This document shows, piece by piece, positions 1-9,100 of a DNA stretch of 64,000 nt (positions are counted from its first letter, which is position 1; each line of letters starts with the position of its first letter). The DNA is from Perkinsus olseni. Its lineage: Eukaryota > Perkinsozoa > Perkinsida > Perkinsidae. The notes beneath the pieces are model-generated. The model did no database searches. It was not told where the DNA came from and was given only the letters and a program-made list of their open reading frames with translations. The stretch covers positions 1-64,000 of the forward strand of contig JABANP010000235.1 of NCBI GenBank assembly GCA_013115135.1. Reading direction: 5' to 3'. Both the position numbers and the translations under genes were made by a program.

Positions 1-257
1 GGGAACCTCCATTCATACATCGCTGTTTCATACATTGTAGGTTCCGTCCACGATTGTTTCGTCCATGGTAGGGTTCAGCCTGCTTGTTTCGTCCATGTTA
101 CTTTTGTCCATCCTCTTTCATACACACCTCTTCCGTCCACGAGTCTTACGTACATGATTCTTTCATCCACGCCGTTTTATCCAATCATGCTCTAACTCCG
201 CTTGTTTCGTCCAGGGCTTTTCGTACAAGCCTTTCGTACACGTGAGTTTCGTCCGCG

Positions 258-307
258 CTACTTTTAGACACATGTGACGCCGCGGCGTCACATATGTCTA
301 AGAGTAG
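258..307. repeat. Near-perfect palindrome in foldback copy A
   Basis: About 50 nt centred on GCCGCGGC, with arms reading CTACTTTTAGACA and its complement and two mismatches. It corresponds to the perfect 54-nt palindrome in copy B. Confidence 0.85.
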
Positions 308-475
308 GTTCATCACCTACTACGACCTAAGAATCTCACCGCTGGTGAGTCACCAGTGGTGACGATCTAGCAGCCCCACACCAGGTTGTCTCTGTGGTGA
401 TCCCAGTGCCTAGAGGCTCCAAACATGAATGGAGCCAAGTTGAATAGGTTGGGTATCGCATGGGCGGTACTTTGT

Positions 476-555
476 CGGAATTCAGTAGTCTTACAGGTGA
501 ATGGGTTAACAGCTTATGCTCGTATTCCCGTGGACGTGGGTTCAATTCCTCCGAT
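476..555 (+). other. tRNA-like segment (class II, Leu/Ser-like), degenerate
   Basis: A D-arm-like stretch (TGAATGGGTTAACAGC) is followed about 30 nt later by a T-arm-like B box (GGGTTCAATTCC) at 538-549. The ends (TCGGAAT and CCTCCGA) are partly complementary. The D-arm style and total length resemble leucine or serine tRNAs with a long variable arm. Stem pairing is incomplete, so I read it as a tRNA-derived module of the transposon rather than a working tRNA gene. The same module is in copy B on the other strand at about 3711-3792. Confidence 0.45.
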
Positions 556-839
556 AAACATTTGCGTGTCGTCAGTTTGATATGTACGAACCACTATTGA
601 ACGAATGAATTTTGTTCGAAAAGATCGTAGTTGAATAGATCAAAATGAGCATATCTTTGGATCAACCGCCCATGGACGAAATAATCGTGTACGAAACCGG
701 TTATGGATGAAAAAATCGTGACCGAAACATACACCTTTTCGATGTACGAAAAGATCATGAATGAACCGAAATTTGTACGAAACAATCTTGGATCGAAGCT
801 GCAGTGGACCAATCGATCATGGACGAATCGCGGTACACC

Positions 840-1286
840 CAGAATGTCCACGCTGACGCTTTGGCTCCTCATATTACTAGTTCTAAAGATGAAGCTTTTC
901 AAATGGCCGCTGATGATGTGAGAGGTGAGATTAATGAACTTATCGTGGATAAGTGCCCTAATTCTAAGCCTTTATCGGAAGTTGCTAAGGGCGACTTCAT
1001 CGTCTGGTTTGATATGGCCGGTGACTACTCTACTCGTACTAAAACAGGTTATGTGTTGGAGTATGTCGAGAAGTTACCTGATGGCCGAATTCGAGTTCAA
1101 GATCTGACTCAGAGACCCTCCGGGACTTGGAGTAGAGAGAAGGGTTTTTGCTGGGACGCTCGGCCTGAAGATTGTTGGCTGGTCTTCACTCCTACTAAGG
1201 CTCGGAAGATACCTGCGGTTGTCCAGCGCTGGCTGGAATCTTCTAATATACTGTCGACTGCTCCTTCTGTCGTTGAAGATGAGTGA
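840..1286 (+). pseudogene. LTR-retroelement integrase C-terminal remnant
   Basis: An open frame of about 148 codons runs from the foldback junction to a TGA at 1286. It contains a KGDFIVWFDMAGDY segment followed by a short beta-rich stretch (TGYVLEYVEKLPDGRIRVQD) and WSREKGFCW, which resembles the domain after the catalytic core in retrotransposon integrases. There is no catalytic D,D,E core because the frame begins at the transposon end. The Met at 804 lies inside the transposon arm and is not the native start. The sequence is not closely related to the polyprotein at 6.1-11.4 kb. Assignment to an integrase tail is by style only. Confidence 0.4.
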
Positions 1287-2715
1287 GATATGCATGTAGC
1301 ACTATGTGCTCGGTGCGCCGATGGAGGCTCCGGGTTCGATCCCGAGCCTTGGCATTATTATTGTATTTTCTTTGATTATTGTGACGGGCTGTCTATTATG
1401 ATTCTTAAGTGATTCACTCAGCCTAACACAATGACGCTAGTGGAGAGTAGGTTCCTCCATTACGATAACTATGAGTTTGCAGGTTTATTTTCCTCCTCTG
1501 GTTGTGTTCCAATGAGTAATCAAGGAGATAACAGCCCTTCCACTAATAAGAAGACGTACAAGGATGCCGTCCTCCAAGACATCTGAGGTTCTGGGTGCGC
1601 CATGTCCGTCGGGCATTGCCCGATACGTCAAGTATCACAGCGCATGGTGTTCACTGGGCAAGTCATCTTGCGCACTCGAGATACAACCCACACACCCAAG
1701 CCTCAAGTGAGGGTGCAAGTTTAAAGCGTCGTAAAAGACGATACTGTCCTCTGAATCTCTACCGTAGTTGAGTTATTTGCAAGTAAGGGAAAGGCGCGTT
1801 TAATGGAGACCACGTCAGTGGTCAGGAGTTAAATCTTAGGAGCGCAGGGCGCGCCCCCCGCACGCACGCACGCACGCACAAATCGATTAAGCTATCACGT
1901 GCAAGCTCGTCGTCCGCGTACCGATGAGCACGGGGGACATGTCACGGGTCATGTGTCCCGCGGGATTTATTTTTGGCCCAACCCTCCTCTTCCCGGGCGC
2001 AAGGGCGTGAGTCGCACACCGACTCTGCCCTTTCTAGTGAAGGGACGTAAATCTCCCTCCACTCGGACCCACGCGCCTGGAGCGGAGGATTTAAGTCCAG
2101 TTGCCCACTTCGAACGGCAACTCACTGCCATGTACATTACCTGAGGTTAGTCTTTCTTTCCGCAGACATTTTCCTGGAGTCTTCTAGTAGTAAGGCAGAC
2201 TGGTGCGCTCCCGATGATAGCGTTAATCATGTATCGAGGTCAAGAAGACTCTCGTATTTTCTTCGGTCGAAATCCGGATCGCCATCCTCCAGTGCGGTAC
2301 ATGAGTTAGTCCGCGACATGCATCATCACCGAGGGCGTCTCTCACATCGGAATAGCATCATAGCGAGATGATCGTCAGAGCTGGCATCGATGATGGCCGT
2401 GCAAGTGGTCATGAAATCCATGGTCAGCATGGCACGAATGGACCTTGAAAACCGTAATCGGTGAAACTATGCCGATGAGAACATCTTAAGTTCGATGGCT
2501 TGGGAAGTCCAGCGCGTGCTAAGTCTTACTTCCAGCGATTGATGGTTGAGACCTTTTGGGCTGCTGTGATGTTAGCTTACACGTCGGCTGGCCTAAAACT
2601 TTAAACGAATGGCATCATAATGCTGTTTTAGACCATGACTTAAGTCGAATGACAGTTCGGTTGAAGTTTGCAGCGTTCGTGGCTCACAAGGTGTGAGTGA
2701 CGAGAAGTAGGCTAC
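1287..2715. other. Non-coding stretch behind the integrase remnant
   Basis: I see no convincing gene. A T-arm-like sequence (GGGTTCGATCCC, about 1333-1344) lies directly after the integrase remnant. A (CACG)5 microsatellite covers 1861-1880. An imperfect inverted repeat (GGGACATGTCA with GTCATGTGTCCC) lies at about 1933-1960. The GC-rich part from about 1800 to 2150, with a TATA-poor promoter-like end, could be LTR-derived, but no second copy exists in the window to prove it. The 81-codon plus frame at 1899-2144 shows no recognisable protein character. Confidence 0.4.
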
Positions 2716-2804
2716 GGTAGCGGCTACGCCCATTGGGGGTAGCCGCTACCTCGCGAATTGGGTGTGTCCCAACTCGGCGAGTTGGGGGACACCCAATTCG
2801 CGAG
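2716..2804. repeat. Two adjoining inverted repeats (double hairpin)
   Basis: The first hairpin (2716-2750) has 12-bp arms GGTAGCGGCTAC. It is immediately followed by a second (2750-2804) with arms that begin CTCGCGAATTGGGTGT, extend through GTCCCAACTCG and are nearly perfectly repeated in inverse. The hairpins touch with no spacer. They sit at the edge of the duplicated 3' flank of a secreted-protein gene. Confidence 0.85.
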
Positions 2805-2809
2805 TTGAA

Positions 2810-3333
2810 CTCGCTGACTCGGTCCTAATGGACATTGAGTCCCGCAACCTATCAACGAACCTTCTTCACGGTGACATTTGTTTTTGTAGGTGACGACGTC
2901 ACGTATGTAAGGTGAGAGGCTATGGAGGGTGTGGAACTACTCGGAACTGCACCAACACATAGGCTATATCATCATAGTAAAATATCATATCCACATATGC
3001 TATAGTTTATATTATTATATATTAGGTTAACCGTTAACCCAAGCACACATCGCTTAACTCAACTCAAGTTGACTTGTCGACTTATGTGGTGAGCAGAAAA
3101 GGATAGTGTATGATGAGTCTGAATAACTCTGCTTCTCGCTAACGTTGGCCGGAATCCACATCCGTCTCATCCACAGTACTGCCTCATTTCTCTTCCATGA
3201 GGTTACGGTGGAAAGGGCTTGTGCAGATCTGTCTTACCAATATCTTAGCGCATATCTTAACGCTATAAGTTACTGTTGTCTGTACGTAATAATGTAATGA
3301 ATCTCGATCAATCCGATTGGGCCTGTGTTATAT
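2810..3333. repeat. Duplicated 3' flank of the secreted-protein family, copy 1
   Basis: The stretch starting GCTGACTCGGTC and containing TGGACATTGAGT is repeated in diverged form at about 12630-13007, also just downstream (minus strand) of a family member. It therefore belongs to the larger dispersed module [3' flank - gene - 5' flank]. No other gene is visible. Confidence 0.6.
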
Positions 3334-3710
3334 TCAATTGGGTCGGTTCAGGCTCAGTAGAGGGCGCGAGAACGATAGTTGACCATGGTGTAGTATAGTG
3401 AAGGTATCTTCAAAGGGGTCGTAGGGGGTGTACCGCGATTCGTCCATGATCGATTGGTCCACTGCAGCTTCGGTCCAAGATTGTTTCGTACAAATTTCGG
3501 TTCATTCATGATCTTTTCGTACATCGAAAAAGTGTATGTTTCGGTCACGATTGTTTCATCCATAACCGGTTTCGGACACGATTACTTCGTGCATGGGCGG
3601 TTGATCCAAAGATATGCTCGTGGTGATCTATTCGGCCACGATCTTTTCGAAAAAAATTCATTCGTCCAATAGTGGTTCGTACATATGGAACTACGACACG
3701 AAAATGTTTG

Positions 3711-3792
3711 CCGGAGGAAAGGAACCCACGACCTCGCGAATACGAGCATGAACTCCTAACCTACTCACCTGTAAGACTCCTGCTCAACTCCG
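3711..3792 (-). other. tRNA-like segment (class II type), copy B
   Basis: Reverse-strand counterpart of 476-555. The B box is altered here (the plus strand reads GGAAAGGAACCCA), so it is more decayed than in copy A. Confidence 0.4.
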
Positions 3793-3964
3793 ACAAAGTA
3801 CCGCCCATGCGATACCCAACCTATTCAACTTGGCTCCATTCGTGTTTGGAGCCTCTAGGCACTGGGATCACCACAGAGACAACCTGATCTGGGGGGTGCT
3901 AGATCGTCACCACTGGTGACTCACCAGTAGAGGCGGCGGTGACATTCTTAGATCGTGGTAGGTG

Positions 3965-4036
3965 ATGCTAATAGCGGAATTGGTAGAGCTCCCGGCTAGC
4001 ATGACGATGGTCCCAGGTTCAAATCTGGGTAGGGGT
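3965..4036 (+). other. tRNA-like segment, Ala(AGC)-like, degenerate
   Basis: A good A box (TAGCGGAATTGG, 3972-3983) and B box (GGTTCAAATC, 4017-4026) stand at tRNA-like spacing, with an anticodon-loop-like CTAGCAT between them. The acceptor ends (ATGCTAA and TAGGGGT) do not pair and the T stem has a mismatch, so this is a tRNA-derived sequence and not a tRNA gene. It is absent from copy A, so it was gained by copy B or lost from copy A. Confidence 0.5.
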
Positions 4037-4071
4037 AGATGGTAGTGGCGGGAGTGGCGGAGCCGGCGGCG

Positions 4072-4125
4072 CGCTACTTTTAGACATATGTGACGCCGCG
4101 GCGTCACATATGTCTAAAAGTAGCG
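4072..4125. repeat. Perfect 54-nt palindrome in foldback copy B
   Basis: 27-nt arms meet without a loop at GCCG/CGGC (between 4098 and 4099). The arm starts CGCTACTTTTAGACAT and every base is matched by its complement. Confidence 0.95.
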
Positions 4126-4742
4126 TGACGAAACGCACATGTACGAAAGGCTTGTACGAAAAGCCCTGGAAGAAAGAAGCGGAGTTAGAGCATGATTGGA
4201 CGAAACGGCGTGGATGAAAGAATCATGTACGTAAGACCCGTGGACGAAAGAGACGTGTATGAAAGAGGATGGACGGAAGTAACATGGACGAAACAAGCAG
4301 GATGAACCCTACCATGGATGAAACAATCGTGGACGAAACCTACAATGTATGAAACAGCGATGTATGAATGGAGGTTCCCCGGTCGTAGGGGATGTTCTCC
4401 CAGTCCTCGACTTTGAGGTCGAACTTCCTCGCGAAAGCTGTGAAGTTCTCATTGGATGTGTCGAGGTTCAACAGAATTCCACAATGGTCCACCTTCCATG
4501 GAATGATACCGCTAAAGTAGATTGAGAACGGGAATCGGCTTTTCGGGGTGACCGTCAACGAGCCGAGAATGCCATCAGGACTGAAGTACCACGCAGTTCT
4601 GAACTCGCGGGTCTTGCTGACGTATAGCTTATTCGGGGGGAAGGCTACCACCTCATACAGGAAGGCAAGCAGCAACGGAGTGATGAGTGACACATACGAA
4701 GCGGTACACTGCAGAGCCACAGAGATGATAGACTCAATCTAG

Positions 4743-5120
4743 GCTCGGGTCTGAGTCAATAGAGCACGATATCCCGACGCAGAGCTACAACCATTGGTTA
4801 CACTGTAATCAATGATTGTTACTGTACGTGAAGTTTCTCCTTGCATCGCTGCGTAGTATTCAGCATGCGTAGGCTACGCAGCGTAGCTATGCACTAGCTT
4901 GCCGCTAGTCTCGCTATGATCACCGTTGTTCACGTACCGTGATGAACGTGGAGGCACGCAGCTCGCGTCATCGCAGGACAGAGAAAAGCCGCCGTCAAGT
5001 TGCACCGCACGAACATTGTTTCTGAATGCTTATCTCGATTCCGGACGAGCGGACCCGCAAATAATTTGTGACGAACCAACTATACAGTGTGGCGGTAGCG
5101 AATAAGTCCAGGGTGGCCGT

Positions 5121-5152
<32 letters not shown>

Positions 5153-5908
5153 TCCTTCCGAAAGAAAAGCTACTTTTCTCGAAGGAAAGAATGCCTATTT
5201 TTCACTGGAAAAGTGAAAAAAAATATTTTTTGGGGGAAATTGGCGAAAAAACTGAGAAAAACGAAAGAAAAGGACGAAAAATGAAGAGAGCGAGACGTGA
5301 TGCAATCACAGTGATTGATGAGAGCCATGCAAATGTGTCGTAGTTCAGAACTACTAGTTCTGGTAGAAGTATGACCAGAACTTTCGGGAATTCTAACCAG
5401 TCGTTGGATCTCGTCGTCGGATCTTACGCGCGCAGGAGCCTCCATAGACAAATTTGCAGGATCACGATTCGTCCGACGAACTGAAGAACTCAGAAGCGTC
5501 CATACCCATGAAACTCGGCCTCATCAGACCAAGATAGCAAATGAGTTTGATGTGCGCTGTTAAGCAGAGCAATTAATCACGAGTGTGGATTGAGCAGCTC
5601 ATCCGGTAATAGATCTGTACTACAGAAGTGTAGGTCTCGTCGAGTCACTCGATAGGAGTGGCAGTGATGATGCCACGTTGAAGGAGGGTTTTCAAATCAT
5701 CATTATCTAAGCCCTATGCCTCACGATTGGTCCTCCAATAGCGAATCCCCATGTTGCATTGCAGTGACTGCAGAGTCGAGGTGACCGCGGAGAGTGAAGG
5801 GGCGTTCACTTCATGAGCAGAGCTCCGCATGACCGACATAACTTGCGACGGAAGTCGCGTCCAATAGGACGCTAAAGCAGCTGTTAGCAGCTAAACCGGT
5901 TTCCCATT
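4743..5908. other. 5' flank of family gene plus low-complexity tract; no gene
   Basis: 4743-5050 is a diverged duplicate of 23226-23520; both lie upstream of a family member and both share the self-complementary stretch GCGTAGGCTACGCAGCGTAG. A (TTCT)n microsatellite occupies 5120-5154 and is followed by purine-rich AT-skewed sequence with small inverted repeats to about 5290. I see nothing recognisable in 5340-5908, the left flank of the LTR element. Confidence 0.55.
5120..5154 (+). repeat. (TTCT)n microsatellite
   Basis: Eight to nine uninterrupted tetranucleotide units, followed by TTCC variants. Confidence 0.95.
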
Positions 5909-6128
5909 TGTGAGAATCCGAACTCGTGATTGTGTAGAATCTCTCTCGTTTGTGTGATGGAGACATTATTGATCGAAGTATCTTTCGCTAGGCTTAAGTG
6001 ATATACATTGATGTCTTTTATGAGATGAGTAGGAAATCTACTTGTCCTCTACATTTTCTATAAGCATTGGTTACTATGAGCTACTCTTTTGTTGGGTTTG
6101 AGTTCAACGAGGACCTGGTACCGCGACA
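5909..6128 (+). repeat. 5' LTR
   Basis: Starts TGTGAGAATCCG and ends CGCGACA. It contains the ATG (6067) and first 20 or so codons of the polyprotein frame. Confidence 0.9.
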
Positions 6129-9100
6129 ATTGGCTCCGATGCGGTCCGTTGGACTTTTTAGTGACAGTAATGATGTCAAGAGCTTCCAGCAAGAGATGAT
6201 GATTATGTTGGAGCCCTTCCGAGCTTCTAAGTGGATCGAGGAGCATAAAAAGCTCGAGGCCGAAGAAGCAGGAAGTGGTGACTTGAGGGTATTAAACTCG
6301 GTCTATTACTCCATCTCCTCTGAGTTGATGGACGCAGGTTATCTGGATTTTGTAGAAGATGAACTGCCACCAACGGCTGAACCAGCTATGAATTTTCTTT
6401 CTCATGCTGCGTTGTGGGTCAGCCGTGGTAAGACTGTTGCTTCTATGTCTAAGAGAAATGCTTTGGCAGATGCCGTGATTAAAGCATTCCCTCAGCCGAC
6501 ACCTTCATCAACCAGTTCTAATGCTGCGTATAAGTCGACCGAGTCGTTGACGACAGATGCTAATGGTGTGCTGACTTTGAAGGCCTTCCGAGATGAAGTC
6601 CAAACCGCTAACACTTTGCCCATGATTGAGACTTATAATGGAGAGGGTGATAAAGTGAGTGCTATAAAGTGGAAGTCTGATGTTGAGGATCAGTCCGGGC
6701 CGATGGGCTCACCTATTGTTACCTTTTACTATGCTAAGCGCACGTGTGATGCGGTGTCTTGGAAGGAGTTGACTGGCAAAGACTTCGAGAATTTATCTCG
6801 CGATTATGCTACTTATCGAAAGGCGCTGAAGACTCTCTGGAATCGTGCCTTGTCTCAAGATACTCAAGCAGCTCGTGAAGATATACTCATGCAATGGTCA
6901 GCTCTCAAGCAGAACAAGAACGAGTCGGTCAGTGCTTTCTCGACGAGAGTTCTTGATATGCAGAATGAGAGGGAACTTATTGATATGGAAGTGAGTGACG
7001 ACGAAGTCAAAGCTCGATTCCGACGTGGCCTAAGATCCTCGGATCTAGCTTTGTGGGCTCTCGATAGAGCAAATTTACCCTTGGCGAAATTTATGTCGTT
7101 GGTTGTTGGTCGGGCAAATGAGATGGCTCGATTAGGTATAACTTCAACGACTGACGGCCCGGTGTCTACTCCCTCTCCATCTGGCAAGCAAAAGATCTGT
7201 AAGGTCTTTGCTCGAACTGGTCATTGTAAGTTTGGTGACCGTTGTAGGTATGAGCACATTGCCAATAAGGATATAACTTCTAAGGAACAATTCACTTCAT
7301 CGGTATCACCTTCAACGATGCCATCGTCAGCCACTTCTAGTACTACTGGTCCGTCTACAGTAACACCAAATGCCGAGACTAAAGCGTCGAGTACCCCCAC
7401 AGCAGCACGGCAGGTGATATGTTTTTTATGTAAGAAGCCTGGACATATCGCCAAAGACTGTCCTAGTAGGAGTAAGACCGGTAATAACAAGAGCTCTACG
7501 TCTCCGAGTCCTTTGAAAGCGGCCACTGATATAGCCTCACCGGCGCAGGAAGCAACGCCAGCCAATGATGTAGTGGGAGCGATCTCATTCGAGAATGTTG
7601 AGTCTAATTCTTGGAATGGTACTAAGCTGCCTTTGGTCGTAGCATCACCATCAAGCACTGTGAGAACATCCTCTTTTGACTGCCTGGCCGATACTGGTGC
7701 CCATAAGAATTATTTATCTAAAGCAGTGGCGCTGAAGCTATGTGATGAGCTGGCAGTAACGACGGTTCCCTTGTGCGAGGCGCATGTCTCTAAACAGGTA
7801 GACGGTGCCCCGTTGGTCGCGAAGGCCTCGCTTAAGCTCAGGGTGTCCGTGGGGAAACTTGTACCCACTGACCCTGTATTAACTTTCTATATTCTCGATA
7901 ATATGTCCCCTAGTGCTATAATCGGTATCAAGGGCATGCAGAAGCTCCGTCTACAAATAACGCTGTCCGGTGATACTATCATTAGGCAGTGTGGCTCCCC
8001 TTATCTTTCAGAGACCTCCTTTGTTAGCGACGAGTCTGGTGATGATATCGCGGTCGTAGAAGAACAACAGAAAGACAACGATGAGATCAACGACCCTACG
8101 GTATACTGTCACCAACAATCTCGCCAAGATTTGGCATCGGTGAGGAAGAAGAAGGACCTTAGCTTCGATGAAGCACTTCAGGCTCTGATGGAGTGGCAAC
8201 CAGTAAGGTCGGCTCCGGACTATTCGTTTAGAGTACGTCCCATCGGTAACCAGAAGAAAGACTCTGACGGCCAACGGTACTACTTTGAAGTCTACATTCC
8301 CAAGAAGGGAACTAACTGCCATCAGCGCCGTAAGTATGATTATAGTACTACGTTAATAAGTAGGTTGTCATCTACTGAGCGTGCTGCTTATTTTGCTGAA
8401 GTAGATGAATACCTTCGACGTGGGTGGTGGCAGGTTATTGATGATAATGCTGACTCTACTATTACTGCTGCTGTTGAGAATTCTGGTGAACCGCCCGCTG
8501 AAGCATCGAGTGATGCGGGGGGTAACCCGATAATTATTTTTCCAGTGAGGCAAGAAGGCCGTGGAACGGCAATTCGGCCTTGTGCCGATTGCCGCGAAGC
8601 GAACCGGGAAGCCCCAACTGCGTCTTATCGTGGAGATTCCATAAGTCGACTTTTTCGTAAGATACGAGTCCAGTGGCATCGGCACGATTGCCTGTCTTGC
8701 ATAGATGCGCGTAAAGCGTTTTATCGAGTTCACTTATTTCATCCTATCCCTGTATGCACCAATTCCTTTAAGTTCCGAACGCTGCGTATGAGCTTCGGCC
8801 TAGCAATAGGATGCGCAGGGTTAGAATCAGCTCTGTTGGCTGTCCTTTCACTCGCTCGTATAAGATACCCATTTAATGATGTCCTTAAATATCGTACAGA
8901 TATTTATGTTGATGATATCTGTTTTAGTGGAAGCCATGCTGAAGTAGAGGAGGCCAGAAAAGGCTTTATCGAAACAGCTAGCGAGTTTGGTTTCGAATTC
9001 GGCAAGTTTAAGGACCTCTGCCCCATTCGTGATTCGTTAGGCCCTATTCTACATCTAGGCCTGATATGGTATCTGGACGGCGAGGAACCTTTTGTGAGAT

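Larger units (their letters stand above)
1..839 (-). mobile_element. Foldback-like non-autonomous DNA transposon, copy A
   Basis: This segment is the reverse complement, end to end, of copy B at 3427-4380. Its left part (1-255) is an array of degenerate repeats of about 20 nt built on TTTCGTCCATG or TTTCGTACATG. Its right part (about 580-839) carries the same motif in the opposite orientation (CATGGACGAAA), so the two arms could fold back on each other. A near-perfect palindrome sits at 258-307 and a tRNA-like segment at 476-555. Copy A lacks a roughly 105-bp segment that copy B has at 3969-4073. The outer end lies at or one base outside the window edge, so its target duplication cannot be checked. 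No transposase frame is visible. Confidence 0.75.
3427..4380 (+). mobile_element. Foldback-like non-autonomous DNA transposon, copy B
   Basis: About 954 bp inserted into a secreted-protein gene. The short target duplication GGTCGTAGGG is seen at 3417-3426 and 4381-4390. The termini are imperfect inverted repeats (GGTGTACCGCGATTC against GGGGAACCTCCATTC). Both arms hold many degenerate copies of a roughly 20-nt motif around CGTCCATGATTG, in opposite orientation in the two arms. The interior holds two tRNA-like modules and a perfect 54-nt palindrome. No transposase is present. The 9-10-bp duplication fits Mutator-like elements, but superfamily assignment needs a related transposase. Confidence 0.8.
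3334..4720 (-). pseudogene. Small secreted-protein family member, split by transposon
   Basis: The N-terminal part (4720 down to about 4381) encodes a signal-peptide-like stretch (LITPLLLAFLYEVVAFPP), then NKLYVSKTREFRTAWYF, and reaches KVEDWENIPYD. The missing C-terminal part (PYDPFEDTFTILHHG) lies at 3428-3334 on the same strand. Between them is foldback copy B. Intact relatives in this window (22786-23181, 16583-16999) show that the two parts were one gene of about 130 codons. The target duplication lies exactly at the break. Function of the family is unknown to me. Confidence 0.8.

Noticed and set aside
804..1286. 160-residue protein starting at 804
   Set aside because: The first 12 codons lie in the transposon arm; the frame is a chance fusion of the arm with a retroelement remnant.
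3965..4036. Functional tRNA-Ala gene
   Set aside because: A and B boxes are good but the acceptor stem does not pair and the T stem has a mismatch.
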